Assembly (NCBI RefSeq): GCF_030463565.1
Contig: NC_134662.1
Span: 558,001 to 622,000 of the forward strand
Origin: Pelecanus crispus
Taxonomy: Eukaryota; Chordata; Aves; Pelecaniformes; Pelecanidae
DNA length: 64,000 nucleotides
Direction: 5' to 3'
Position 1 is the first letter of the stretch; each line of letters begins with the position of its first letter. The position numbers were made by a program, and so were the translations under genes. This document shows, one piece after another, positions 1 through 15,000 of this stretch. The notes under the pieces are model-generated. The model was given only the letters and a program-made list of their open reading frames with translations, was not told the DNA's origin and did not search any database.

Positions 1-3000
1 TCCTCACCTTCCCTTGACAGCGCTTTCACAGAAAAACGCACTCTGGCCATCTACCCTGCCTTTGACAAACACCACTCCCAACTCACATTGTCAGGCTCAC
101 TCACGCTCTCACTCTCACTCCCAGCACACACTACCTCCCAAACTGCCAACACCCAAGCGATTTCTGACACACGCTACATCTAAGGCCTTAGAGCTGTTGC
201 TGGTCCTCACCTTCCCTTGACACCGCTTTCACAGCCAAACACACTCTGCCCATCTGCCCTGGCTTTGCCTCACACCACTCGCAACACACATTCTCAGGTT
301 CAATCTCACTATCACTGCCGGCACAGACCACTTCCCAAAGTGCAAACGTCCAAGCCATTTCTCCCATACGATAGGCCTAAGGGCTTAGAGCTCTTGCTGG
401 TCCTCACCTTCCCTTGACACCGCTTTCACAGACAAACACACTCTGCCCATCTACCCTGGCTTTGCCTCCCAGCACTCCCAACACACATTCTCAGGCTCAA
501 TCTCACTCTCACTCCCGGCACAGACCACCTGTCAAAGTGCAAACGTCCAAGCCATTTCTCCCATACGATAGGCCTAAGGGCTTAGAGCTGTTGCTGGTCC
601 TCATCTTCCATTGACACCGCTTTCACAGCTAAAAAAACTCTGGCCATCTGCGGTGCCCTGCCCTCCCAGCACTCCCAACACGGATTCTCTGGTTCAAGGT
701 CACTCTCAATCCCGGCACAGAGTAGCAACCAAAGCGCCAACACCTAAGCCATTTCTTCCATACGATAGGCCTAAGGGCTTAGAGCTGTTGCTGGTCCTCA
801 CCTTCCCTTGACACCGCTTCCACAGCCAAACATACTCTGCCCATCTGCCTTTGCCTTGCCTCCCAGCACTCCCAACACACTCTCACTCTCGGCACAGACC
901 ACCTCCCAAAGTGCCAACACCCAAGCGATTTCTGATGCACGCTACATCTAAGGGCTTAGAGCTGTTGCTGGTCCTCACCTTCCCTTGACACCGCTTTCAC
1001 AGCCAAACACACTCTGCCCATCTGCCCTGGCTTTGCCTCACACCACTCGCAACACACATTCTCAGGTTCAATCTCACTCTCACTGCCGGCACAGACCACC
1101 TCCCAAAGTGCAAACGTCCAAGCCATTTCTCCCATACGATAGGCCTAAGGGCTTAGAGCTCTTGCTGGTCCTCACCTTCCCTTGACACCGCTTTCACAGC
1201 CAAACACACTCTGGCCATCTGCCTTTGCCTTGCCTCCCAGCACTCCCAAAACACTCTCACTCTCGGCACAGACCACCTCCCAAACTGCCAACACCCAAGC
1301 GATTTCTTACGCACGCTACATCTAAAGGCTTAGAGCTGTTGCTGGTCCTCACCTTCCCTTGACACCGCTTTCACAGACAAACACACTCTGGCCATCTACC
1401 CTGGCTTTGCCTCCCAGCACTCCCAACACACATTCTCAGGCTCAATCTCACTCTCACTCCTGGCACAGACCACCTCCCAAAGTGCAAACGTCCAAGCCAT
1501 TTCTCCCATACGATAGGCCTAAGGGCTTAGAGCTGTTGCTGGTCCTCATCTTCCATTGACACCGCTTTCACAGCTAAAAAAACTCTGGCCATCTGCGGTG
1601 CCCTGCCCTCCCAGCACTCCCAACACGGATTCTCTGGTTCAAGGTCACTCTCAATCCCGGCACAGAGTAGCAACCAAAGCGCCAACACCCAAGCCATTTC
1701 TTCCATACGATAGGCCTAAGGGCTTAGAGCTGTTGCTGGTCCTCACCTTCCCTTGACACTGCTTTCACAGACAAACACACTCTGGCCGTCTGCCTTTGCC
1801 TTGCCTCCTAGCACTCCCAACACACATTCTCAGCCTCACTCACGCTCTCACTCTCACTCTTGGCACAGACCACTTCCCAAAGTGCCAACACCCAAGCGAT
1901 TTCTGACACACGCTACATCTAAAGGCTTAGAGCTGTTGCTGGTCCTCACCTTCCCTTGACAACGCTTTCACAGAAAAACACACTCTGGCCGTCTGCCTTT
2001 GCCTTGCCTCCTAGCACTCCCAACACACATTCTCAGCCTCACTCACGCTCTCACTCTCACTCTTGGCACAGACCACTTCCCAAAGTGCCAACACCCAAGC
2101 GATTTCTGACACACGCTACATCTAAGGGCTTAGAGCTGTTGCTGGTCCTCACCTTCCCTTGACACCGCTTCCACAGCCAAACACACTCTGCCCATCTGCC
2201 TTTGCCTTGCCACCCAGCACTCCCAAAACACTCTCACTCTCGGCACAGACCACCTCCCAAAGTGCCAACACCCAAGCGATTTCTGATGCACGCTACATCT
2301 AAGGGCTTAGAGCTGTGGCTGGTCCTCACCTTCCCTTGACACTGCTTTCACAGACAAACACACTCTGGCCGTCTGCCTTTGCCTTGCCTCCCAGCACGCC
2401 CAACACACATTCTCAGCCTCACTCACGCTCTCACTCTCACTCTTGGCACAGACCAAATCCCAAAGTGCCAACACCCAGCAATTTCTGACACACGCTACAT
2501 CTAAGGGCTTAGAGCTGTTGCTGGTCCTCACCTTCCCTTGACAACGCTTTCACAGACAAACACACTCTGGCCGTCTGTCTGTGCCATGCCTCACAGCACT
2601 CCCAACACACATTATCAGGCTCACTCACGTTCTCACTCTCACTCCCAGCGCAGACCACCTCCCAAAGTGCAAACGTCCAAGCGATTTCTGACACACGCTA
2701 CATCAAAGGGCTTAGAGCTGTTGCTGGTCCTCACCTTCCCTTGACACCGCTATCACAGACAAACACACTCTGGCCATCTACCCTGGCTTGCCTCCCAGCA
2801 CTCCCAACTCACATTCTCAGGTTCAATCTCACTCTCACTGCCGGCACAGACCACCTCCCAAAGTGCAAACGTCCAAGCCATTTCTCCCATACGATAGGCC
2901 TAAGGGCTTAGAGCTGTTGATGGTCCTCACCTTCCCTTGACAGCGCTTTCACAGAAAAACGCACTCTGGCCATCTACCCTGCCTTTGACAAACACCACTC

Positions 3001-6000
3001 CCAACTCACATTGTCAGGCTCACTCACGCTCTCACTCTCACTCCCAGCACACACTACCTCCCAAACTGCCAACACCCAAGCGATTTCTGACACACGCTAC
3101 ATCTACGGGTTTAGAGCTGTTGCTGGTCCTCACCTTCCCTTGACACCGCTTTCACAGACAAACACACTCTGGCCATCTGCCTTTGCCTTGCCTCCCAGCA
3201 CTCCCAAAACACTCTCACTCTCGGCACAGACCACCTCCCAAAGTGCCAACACCCAAGCGATTTCTTACGCACGCTACATCTAAGGGCTTAGAGCTGTTGC
3301 TGGTCCTCACCTTCCCTTGACACCGCTTTCACAGCCAAACGCACTCTGCCCATCTACCCTGGCTTTGCCTCCCAGCACTCCCAACACACATTCTCAGGCT
3401 CAATCTCACTCTCACTCCCGGCACAGACCACCTCCCAAAGTGCAAACGTCCAAGCCATTTCTCCCATACGATAGGCCTAAGGGCTTAGAGCTGTTGCTGG
3501 TCCTCATCTTCCATTGACACCGCTTTCACAGCTAAAAAAACTCTGGCCATCTGCGGTGCCCTGCCCTCCCAGCACTCCCAACACGGATTCTCTGGTTCAA
3601 GGTCACTCTCAATCCCGGCACAGAGTAGCAACCAAAGCGCCAACACCCAAGCCATTTCTTCCATACGATAGGCCTAAGGGCTTAGAGCTGTTGCTGGTCC
3701 TCACCTTCCCTTGACACCGCTTCCACAGCCAAACATACTCTGCCCATCTGCCTTTGCCTTGCCTCCCAGCACTCCCAACACACTCTCACTCTCGGCACAG
3801 ACCACCTCCCAAAGTGCCAACACCCAAGCGATTTCTGATGCACGCTACATCTAAGGGCTTAGAGCTGTTGCTGCTCCTCACCTTCCCTTGACACTGCTTT
3901 CACAGACAAACACACTCTGGCCGTCTGCCTTTGCCTTGCCTCCTAGCACTCCCAACACACATTCTCAGCCTCACTCACGCTCTCACTCTCACTCTTGGCA
4001 CAGACCACTTCCCAAAGTGCCAACACCCAAGCGATTTCTGACACACGCTACATCTAAGGGCTTAGAGCTGTTGCTGGTCCTCACCTTCCCTTGACAACGC
4101 TTTCACAGACAAACACACTCTGGCCGTCTGCCTTTGCCTTGCCTCCTAGCACTCCCAACACACATTCTCAGCCTCACTCACGCTCTCACTCTCACTCTTG
4201 GCACAGACCACTTCCCAAAGTGCCAACACCCAAGCGATTTCTGACACACGCTACATGTAAGGGCTTAGAGCTGTTGCTGGTCCTCACCTTCCCTTGACAC
4301 CGCTTCCACAGCCAAACACACTCTGCCCATCTGCCTTTGCCTTGCCACCCAGCACTCCCAACACACTCTCACTCTCGGCACAGACCACCTCCCAAAGTGC
4401 CAACACCCAAGCGATTTCTGATGCACGCTACATCTAAGGGCTTAGAGCTGTTGCTGCTCCTCACCTTCCCTTGACAACGCTTTCACAGAGAAACACACTC
4501 TGGACGTCTGTCTGTGCCGTGCCTCACAGCACTCCCAACACACATTATCAGGCTCACTCACATTCTCACTCTGATTCCCAGCACACACCACCTCCCAAAG
4601 TGCCAACACCCAAGCGATTTCTGACACACGCTACATGTAGGGGATTAGAGCTGTTGCTGGTCCTCACCTTCCCTTGACACCGCTTTCACAGCCAAACACA
4701 CTCTGCCCATCTGCCTTTGCCTTGCCTCCCAGCACTCCCAAAACACTCTCACTCTCGGCACAGACCACCTCCCAAACTGCCAACACCCAAGCGATTTCTG
4801 ATGCACGCTACATCTAAGGGCTTAGAGCTGTTGCTGGTCCTCACCTTCCCTTGACACCGCTTTCACAGACAAACACACTCTGCCCATCTACCCTGGCTTT
4901 GCCTCCCAGCACTCCCAACACACATTCTCAGGCTCAATCTCACTCTCACTCCCGGCACAGACCACCTCCCAAAGTGCAAACGTCCAAGCCATTTCTCCCA
5001 TACGATAGGCCTAAGGGCTTAGAGCTGTTGCTGGTCCTCATCTTCCCTTGACACCGCTTCCACAGCCAAACAGACTCTGCCCATCTGCCTTTGCCTTGCC
5101 ACCCAGCACTCCCAACACACTCTCACTCTCGGCACAGACCACCTCCCAAAGTGCCAACACCCAAGCGATTTCTGACGCACGCTACATCTAAGGGCTTAGA
5201 GCTGTTGCTGGTCCTCACCTTCCCTTGACACTGCTTTCACAGACAAACACACTCTGGCCGTCTGCCTTTGCCTTGCCTCCTAGCACTCCCAACACACATT
5301 CTCAGCCTTACTCACGCTCTCACTCTCACTCTTGGCACAGACCACTTCCCAAAGTGCCAACACCCAAGCGATTTCTGACACACGCTACATGTAAGGGCTT
5401 AGAGCTGTTGCTGGTCCTCACCTTTCCTTGACAACGCTTTCACAGACAAACACACTCTGGCCGTCTGTCTGTGCCATGCCTCACAGCACTCCCAACACAC
5501 ATTATCAGGCTCACTCACGTTCTCACTCTCACTCCCAGCGCAGACCACCTCCCAAAGTGCAAACGCCCAGCGATTTCTGACACACGCTACATCTAAGGGC
5601 TTAGAGCTGTTGCTGGTCCTCACCTTCCCTTGACAACGCTTTCACAGACAAACACACTCTGCCCGTCTACCCTGGCTTTGCCTCCCAGCACTCCCAACAC
5701 ACATTCTCAGGCTCAATCTCACTCTCACTCCCGGCACAGACCACCTCCCAAAGTGCAAACGTCCAAGCCATTTCTCCCATACGATAGGCCTAAGGGCTTA
5801 GAGCTGTTGCTGGTCCTCACATTCCCTTGACAGCGCTTTCACAGAAAAACGCACTCTGGCCATCTACCCTGCCTTTGACAAACACCACTCCCAACTCACA
5901 TTGTCAGGCTCACTCACGCTCTCACTCTCACTCCCAGCACACTCTACCTCCCAAACTGCCAACACCCAAGCGATTTCTGACACACGCTACATCTAAGGCC

Positions 6001-9000
6001 TTAGAGCTGTTGCTGGTCCTCACCTTCCCTTGACACCGCTTTCACAGCCAAACACACTCTGCCCATCTGCCCTGGCTTTGCCTCACACCACTCGCAACAC
6101 ACATTCTCAGGTTCAATCTCACTATCACTGCCGGCACAGACCACCTCCCAAAGTGCAAACGTCCAAGCCATTTCTCCCATACGATAGGCCTAAGGGCTTA
6201 GAGCTGTTGCTGGTCCTCACCTTCCCTTGACACCGCTTTCACAGCCAAACACACTCTGGCCATCTGCCTTTGCCTTGCCTCCCAGCACTCCCAAAACACT
6301 CTCGCTCTCGGCACAGACCACCTCCCAAACTGCCAACACCCAAGAGATTTCTGATGCACGCTACATCTAAGGGCTTAGAGCTGTTGCTGGTCCTCACCTT
6401 CCCTTGACACTGCTTTCACAGACAAACACACTCTGGCCGTCTGCCTTTGCCTTGCCTCCCAGCACGCCCAACACACATTCTCAGCCTCACTCACGCTCTC
6501 ACTCTCACTCTTGGCACAGACAAAATCCCAAAGTGCCAACACCCAGCGATTTCTGACACACGCTACATCTAAAGGCTTAGAGCTGTTGCTGGTCCTCACC
6601 TTCCCTTGACAACGCTTTCACAGACAAACACACTCTGGACGTCTGTCTGTGCCGTGACTCACAGAACTCCCAACACACATTATCAGGTTCACTCACGTTC
6701 TCACTCTGATTCCCAGCACACACCACCTCCCAAAGTGCCAACACCCAAGCCATTTCTGACACACGCTACATGTAGGGGATTAGAGCTGTGGATGGTCCTC
6801 ACCTTCCCTTGACACCGCTTTCACAGCCAAACACACTCTGGCCATCTACCCTGGCTTGCCTCCCAGCACTCCCAACTCACATTCTCAGGCTCAATCTCAC
6901 TCTCACTCTCGGCACACACCACCTCCCAAAGTGCAAACGTCCAAGCCATTTCTCCCATACGATAGGCCTAAGGCCTTAGAGCTGTTGCTGGTCCTCACCT
7001 TCCCTTGACACCGCTTCCACAACCAAACACACTCTGCCCATCTGCCTTGGCCTTGCCTCCTAGCACTCCCAACACACATTATCAGGCTCACTCACGTTCT
7101 CACTCTCACTCCCAGCGCAGACCACCTCCCAAAGTGCAAACCTCCAAGCGATTTCTGACACACGCTACATCTAAGGGCTTAGAGCTGTGGATGGTCCTCA
7201 CCTTCCCTTGACACCGCTTTCACAGCCAAACACACTCTGGCCATCTGCCTTTGCCTTGCCTCCCAGCACTCCCAAAACACTCTCACTCTCGGCACAGACC
7301 ACCTCCCAAACTGCCAACACCCAAGCGATTTCTTACGCACGCTACATCTAAGGGCTTAGAGCTGTTGCTGCTCCTCACCTTCCCTTGACACCGCTTTCAC
7401 AGCCAAACACACTCTGGTCATCTAGCCTGGCTTTGCCTCCCAGCACTCCCAACACACATTCTCAGGCTCAATCTCACTCTCACTCCCGGCACAGACCACC
7501 TCCCAAAGTGCAAACGTCCAAGCCATTTCTCCCCTACGATAGGCCTAAGGGCTTAGAGCTGTTGCTGGTCCTCATCTTCCATTGACACCGCTTTCACAGC
7601 TAAAAAAACTCTGGCCATCTGCGGTGCCCTGCCCTCCCAGCACTCCCAACACGGATTCTCTGGTTCAAGGTCACTCTCAATCCCGGCACAGAGCAGCAAC
7701 CAAAGCGCCAACACCCAAGCCATTTCTTCCATACGATAGGCCTAAGGGCTTAGAGCTGTTGCTGGTCCTCACCTTCCCTTGACACCGCTTCCACAGCCAA
7801 ACACACTCTGCCCATCTGCCTTGGACTTGCCTCCCAGCACTCCCAACACACTCTCACTCTCGGCACAGACCACCTCCCAAAGTGCCAACACCCAAGCGAT
7901 TTCTGATGCACGCTACATCTAAGGGCTTAGAGCTGTTGCTGGTCCTCACCTTCCCTTGACACCGCTTCCACAGCCAAACACACTCTGCCCAACTGCCTTT
8001 GCCTTGCCACCCAGCACTCCCAACACACTCTCACTCTCGGCACAGACCACCTCCCAAAGTGCCAACACCCAAGCGATTTCTGATGCACGCTACATCTAAG
8101 GGCTTAGAGCTGTTGCTGGTCCTCACCTTCCCTTGACACTGCTTTCACAGACAAACACACTCTGGCCGTCTGCCTTTGCCTTGCCTCCTAGCACTCCCAA
8201 CACACATTCTCAGCCTCACTCACGCTCTCACTCTCACTCTTGGCACAGACCACTTCCCAAAGTGCCAACACCCAAGCGATTTCTGACACACGCTACATGT
8301 AAGGGCTTAGAGCTGTTGCTGGTGCTCACCTTCCCTTGACAACGCTTTCACAGACAAACACACTCTGGCGTTCTGTCTGTGCCATGCCTCACAGCACTCC
8401 CAACACACATTATCAGGCTCACTCACGTTCTCACTCTCACTCCCAGCGCAGACCACCTCCCAAAGTGCAAACGTCCAAGCGATTTCTGACACACGCTACA
8501 TCTAAGGGCTTAGAGCTGTTGCTGCTCCTCACCTTCCCTTGACACCGCTTTCACAGACAAACACACTCTGGCCATCTATCCTGGCTTGCCTCCTAGCACT
8601 CCCAACTCACATTCTCAGGCTCAATCTCACTCTCACTCCCGGCACAGACCACCTCCCAAAGTGCAAACATCCAAGCCATTTCTCCCATATGACAGGCCTA
8701 AGGCCTTTGAGCTGTTGCTGGTCCTCACCTTCCCTTGACACCGCTTTCACAGCCAAACACACTCTGGCCATCTACCCTGCCTTTGACAAACACCACTCCC
8801 AACTCACATTGTCAGGCTCACTCACGCTCTCACTCTCACTCCCAGCACACACTACCTCCCAAAGTGCCAACACCCAAGCGATTTCTGACACACGCTACAT
8901 CTAAGGCCTTAGAGCTGTTGCTGGTCCTCACCTTCCCTTGACACCGCTTTCACAGCCAAACACACTCTGGCCATCTGCCCTGGCTTTGCCTCACACCACT

Positions 9001-12000
9001 CGCAACACACATTCTCAGGTTCAATCTCACTCTCACTACCGGCACAGACCACCTCCCAAAGTGCAAACGTCCAAGCCATTTCTCCCATACGATAGGCCTA
9101 AGGGCTTAGAGCTGTTGCTGGTCCTCACCTTCCCTTGACACCGCTTTCACAGCCAAACACTCTCTGGCCATCTGCCTTTGCCTTGCCTCCCAGCACTCCC
9201 AAAACACTCTCACTCTCGGCACAGACCACCTCCCAAACTGCCAACACCCAAGCGATTTCTTACGCACGCTACATCTAAGGGCTTAGAGCTGTTGCTGCTC
9301 CTCACCTTCCCTTGACACCGCTTTCACAGCCAAACACACTCTGGTCATCTAGCCTGGCTTTGCCTCCCAGCACTCCCAACACACATTCTCAGGCTCAATC
9401 TCACTCTCACTCCCGGCACAGACCACCTCCCAAAGTGCAAACGTCCAAGCCATTTCTCCCATACGATAGGCCTAAGGGCTTAGAGCTGTTGCTGGTCCTC
9501 ATCTTCCATTGACACCGCTTTCACAGCTAAAAAAACTCTGGCCATCTGCGGTGCCCTGCCCTCCCAGCACTCCCAACACGGATTCTCTGGTTCAAGGTCA
9601 CTCTCAATCCCGGCACAGAGTAGCAACCAAAGCGCCAACACCCAAGCCATTTCTTCCATACGATAGGCCTAAGGGCTTAGAGCTGTTGCTGGTCCTCACC
9701 TTCCCTTGACACCGCTTCCACAGCCAAACACACTCTGCCCATCTGCCTTTGCCTTGCCTTCCAGCACTCCCAACACACTCTCACTCTCGGCACAGACCAC
9801 CTCCCAAAGTGCCAACACCCAAGCGATTTCTGATGCACGCTACATCTAAGGGCTTAGAGCTGTTGCTGGTCCTCACCTTCCCTTGACACCGCTTTCACAG
9901 ACAAACACACTCTGGCCGTCTGCCTTTGCCTTGCCTCCTAGCACTCCCAACACACATTCTCAGCCTCACTCACGCTCTCACTCTCACTCTTGGCACAGAC
10001 CACTTCCCAAAGTGCCAACACCCAAGCGATTTCTGACACACGCTACATCTAAGGGCTTAGAGCTGTTGCTGGTCCTCACCTTCCCTTGACACCGCTTCCA
10101 CAGCCAAACACACTCTGCCCATCTGCCTTGGCCTTGCCACCCAGCACTCCCAAAACACTCTCACTCTCGGCACAGACCACCTCCCAAAGTGCCAACACCC
10201 AAGCGATTTCTGATGCACGCTACATCTAAGGGCTTAGAGCTGTGGCTGGTCCTCACCTTCCCTTGACACTGCTTTCACAGACAAACACGCTCTGGCCGTC
10301 TGCCTTTGCCTTGCCTCCCAGCACGCCCAACACACATTCTCAGCCTCACTCACGCTCTCACTCTCACTCTTGGCACAGACCAAATCCCAAAGTGCCAACA
10401 CCCAGCAATTTCTGACACACGCTACATCTAAGGGCTTAGAGCTGTTGCTGGTCCTCACCTTCCCTTGACAACGCTTTCACAGACAAACACACTCTGGCCG
10501 TCTGTCTGTGCCATGCCTCACAGCACTCCCAACACACATTATCAGGCTCACTCACGTTCTCACTCTCACTCCCAGCGCAGACCACCTCCCAAAGTGCAAA
10601 CGTCCAAGCGATTTCTGACACACGCTACATCTAAGGGCTTAGAGCTGTTGCTGGTCCTCACCTTCCCTTGACACCGCTTTCACAGACAAACACACTCTGG
10701 CCATCTACCCTGGCTTGCCTCCCAGCACTCCCAACTCACATTCTCAGGTTCAATCTCACTCTCACTGCCGGCACAGACCACCTCCCAAAGTGCAAACGTC
10801 CAAGCCATTTCTCCCATACGATAGGCCTAAGGGCTTAGAGCTCTTGCTGGTCCTCACCTTCCCTTGACACCGCTTTCACAGCCAAACACACTCTGGCCAT
10901 CTGCCTTTGCCTTGCCTCCCAGCACTCCCAAAACACTCTCACTCTCGGCACAGACCACCTCCCAAACTGCCAACACCCAAGCGATTTCTTACGCACGCTA
11001 CATCTAAGGGCTTAGAGCTGTTGCTGGTCCTCACCTTCCCTTGACACCGCTTTCACAGCCAAACGCACTCTGCCCATCTACCCTGGCTTTGCCTCCCAGC
11101 ACTCCCAACACACATTCTCAGGCTCAATCTCACTCTCACTCCCGGCACAGACCACCTCCCAAAGTGCAAACGTCCAAGCCATTTCTCCCATACGATAGGC
11201 CTAAGGGCTTAGAGCTGTTGCTGGTCCTCATCTTCCATTGACACCGCTTTCACAGCTAAAAAAACTCTGGCCATCTGCGGTGCCCTGCCCTCCCAGCACT
11301 CCCAACACGGATTCTCTGGTTCAAGGTCACTCTCAATCCCGGCACAGAGCAGCAACCAAAGCGCCAACACCCAAGCCATTTCTTCCATACGATAGGCCTA
11401 AGGGCTTAGAGCTGTTGCTGGTCCTCACCTTCCCTTGACACCGCTTCCACAGCCAAACACACTCTGCCCATCTGCCTTGGCCTTGCCTCCCAGCACTCCC
11501 AACACACTCTCACTCTCGGCACAGACCACCTCCCAAAGTGCCAACACACAAGCGATTTCTGATGCACGCTACATCTAAGGGCTTAGAGCTGTTGCTGGTC
11601 CTCACCTTCCCTTGACACTGCTTTCACAGACAAACACACTCTGGCCGTCTGTCTTTGCCTTGCCTCCCAGCACGCCCAACACACATTCTCAGCCTCACTC
11701 ACGCTCTCACTCTCACTCTTGGCACAGACCACTTCCCAAAGTGCCAACACCCAAGCGATTTCTGACACACGCTACATCTAAGGGCTTAGAGCTGTTGCTG
11801 GTCCTCACCTTCCCTTGACAACGCTTTCACAGACAAACACACTCTGGACGTCTGTCTGTGCCATGCCTCACAGCACTCCCAACACACATTATCAGGCTCA
11901 CTCACGTTCTCACTCTCACTCCCAGCGCAGACCACCTCCCAAAGTGCAAACGTCCAAGCGATTTCTGACACACGCTACATGTAAGGGCTTAGAGCTGTTG

Positions 12001-15000
12001 CTTGTCCTCACCTTCCCTTGACAACGCTTTCACAGACAAACACACTCTGCCCGTCTACCCTGGCTTTGCCTCCCAGCACTCCCAACACACATTCTCAGGC
12101 TCAATCTCACTATCACTCCCGGCACAGACCACCTCCCAAAGTGCAAACATCCAAGCCATTTCTCCCATATGACAGGCCTAAGGCCTTAGAGCTGTTGCTG
12201 GTCCTCACCTTCCCTTGACAGCGCTTTCACAGAAAAACGCACTCTGGCCATCTACCCTGCCTTTGACAAACACCACTCCCAACTCACATTGTCAGGCTCA
12301 CTCACGCTCTCACTCTCACTCTTGGCACAGACAAAATCCCAAAGTGCCAACACCCAGCGATTTCTGACACACGCTACATCTAAAGGCTTAGAGCTGTTGC
12401 TGGTCCTCACCTTCCCTTGACACCGCTTTCACAGACAAACACACTCTGCCCATCTACCCTGGCTTTGCCTCCCAGCACTCCCAACACACATTCTCAGGCT
12501 CAATCTCACTCTCACTCCCGGCACAGACCACCTCTCAAAGTGCAAACGTCCAAGCCATTTCTCCCATACGATAGGCCTAAGGGCTTAGAGCTGTTGCTGG
12601 TCCTCACCTTCCCTTGACACCGCTTCCACAGCCAAACACACTCTCCCCATCTGACTTGGCCTTGCCTCCTAGCACTCCCAACACATATTGTCAGACTCAC
12701 TCACGCTCTCACTCTCACTCTTGGCACAGACCACTTTCCAAAGTGCCAACACCCAAGCGATTTCTGACACACGCTACATCTAAGGGCTTAGAGCTGTTGC
12801 TGGTCCTCACCTTCCCTTGACAACGCTTCCACAGCCAAACACACTCTGCCCGTATACCCTGGCTTTGCCTGCTAGCACTCCCAACACACATTATCAGGCT
12901 CACTCACGTTCTCACTCTCACTCCCAGCGCAGACCACCTCCCAAAGTGCAAACGTCCAAGCGATTTCTGACACACGCTACATGTAAGGGCTTAGAGCTGT
13001 TGCTGGTCCTCAGCTTCCCTTGACACCGCTTTCACAGACAAACACACTCTGCCCGTCTACCCTGGCTTTGCCTCCCAGCACTGCCAACACACATTGTCAG
13101 GCTCACTCACACTCTCACTCTCACTCCCAGCACAAACCACCTCCCAAAGTGCCAACACCCAAGCGATTTCTGACGCACGCTACATCTGCGGGTTTAGAGC
13201 TGTTGCTGGTCCTCACCTTCCCTTGACACCGCTTTCACAGCCAAACACACTCTGCCCATCTGCCTTTGCCTTGCCTCCCAGCACTCCCAAAACACTCTCA
13301 CTCTCGGCACAGACCACCTCCCAAAGTGCCAACACCCAAGCGATTTCTTACGCACGCTACATCTAAGGGCTTAGAGCTGTTGCTGGTCCTCACCTTCCCT
13401 TGACACCGCTTTCACAGCCAAACACACTCTGGCCATCTACCCTGGCTTTGCCTCACACCACTCCCAACACACATTCTCAGGCTCAATCTCACTCTTACTC
13501 TTGGCACAGACCATCTCCCAAAGTGCAAATGTCCAAGCCATTTCTCCCATACGATAGGCCTAAGGGCTTAGAGCTGTTGCTGGTCCTCATCTTCCATGGA
13601 CACCGCTTTCACAGCTAAAAGAACTCTGGCCATCTGCGGTGCCCTGCCCTCCCAGCACTCCCAACACGGATTCTCTGGTTCAAGGTCACTCTCAATCCCG
13701 GCACAGAGTAGCAACCAAAGCGCCAACACCCAAGCCATTTCTTCCATACAATAGGCCTAAGGGCTTAGAGCTGTTGCTGGTCCTCACCTTCCCTTGACAC
13801 CGCTTCCACAGCCAAACATACTCTGCCCATCTACCTTGGCCTTGCCTCCCAGCACTCCCAACACACTCTCACTCTCGGCACAGACCACCTCCCAAAGTGC
13901 CAACACCCAAGAGATTTCTGATGCACGCTACATCTAAGGGCTTAGAGCTGTTGCTGGTCCTCACCTTCCCTTGACACCGCTTCCACAGCCAAACACACTC
14001 TGCCCATCTGCCTTTGCCTTGCCACCCAGCACTCCCAACACACTCTCACTCTCGGCACAGACCACCTCCCAAAGTGCCAACACCCAAGCGATTTCTGATG
14101 CACGCTACATCTAAGGGCTTAGAGCTGTTGCTGGTCCTCACCTTCCCTTGACACTGCTTTCACAGACAAACACACTCTGGCCGTCTGCCTTTGCCTTGCC
14201 TCCTAGCACTCCCAACACACATTCTCAGCCTCACTCACGCTCTCACTCTCACTCTTGGCACAGACCACTTCCCAAAGTGCCAACACCCAAGCGATTTCTG
14301 ACACACGCTACCTCTAAGGGCTTAGAGCTGTTGCTGGTCCTCACCTTCCCTTGACAACGCTTTCACAGCCAAACACACTCTGCCCATCTCCCTTTGCCTT
14401 GCCTCCCAGCACTCCCAAAACACTCTCACTCTCGGCACAGACCACCTCCCAAATTGCCAACACCCAAGCGATTTCTGATGCACGCTACATCTAAGGGCTT
14501 AGAGCTGTTGCTGGTCCTCACCTTCCCTTGACACTGCTTTCACAGACAAACACACTCTGGCCGTCTGCCTTTGCCTTGCCTCCCAGCACGCCCAACACAC
14601 ATTCTCAGCCTCACTCACGCTCTCACTCACACTCTTGGCACAGACCAAATCCCAAAGTGCCAACACCCAGCGATTTCTGACACACGCTACATCTAAAGGC
14701 TTAGAGCTGTTGCTGGTCCTCACCTTCCCTTGACAACGCTTTCACAGAAAAACACACTCTGGACGTCTGTCTGTGCCGTGCCTCACAGCACTCCCAACAC
14801 ACATTATCAGGCTCACTCACGTTCTCACTCTGATTCCCAGGACACACCACCTCCCAAAGTGCCAACACCCAAGCCATTTCTGACACACGCTACCTCTAAG
14901 GGCTTAGAGCTGTTGCTGGTCCTCACCTTCCCTTGACACCGCTTCCACAGCCAAACACACTCTGCCCGTCTACCCTGGCTTTGCCTCCCAGCACTCCCAA

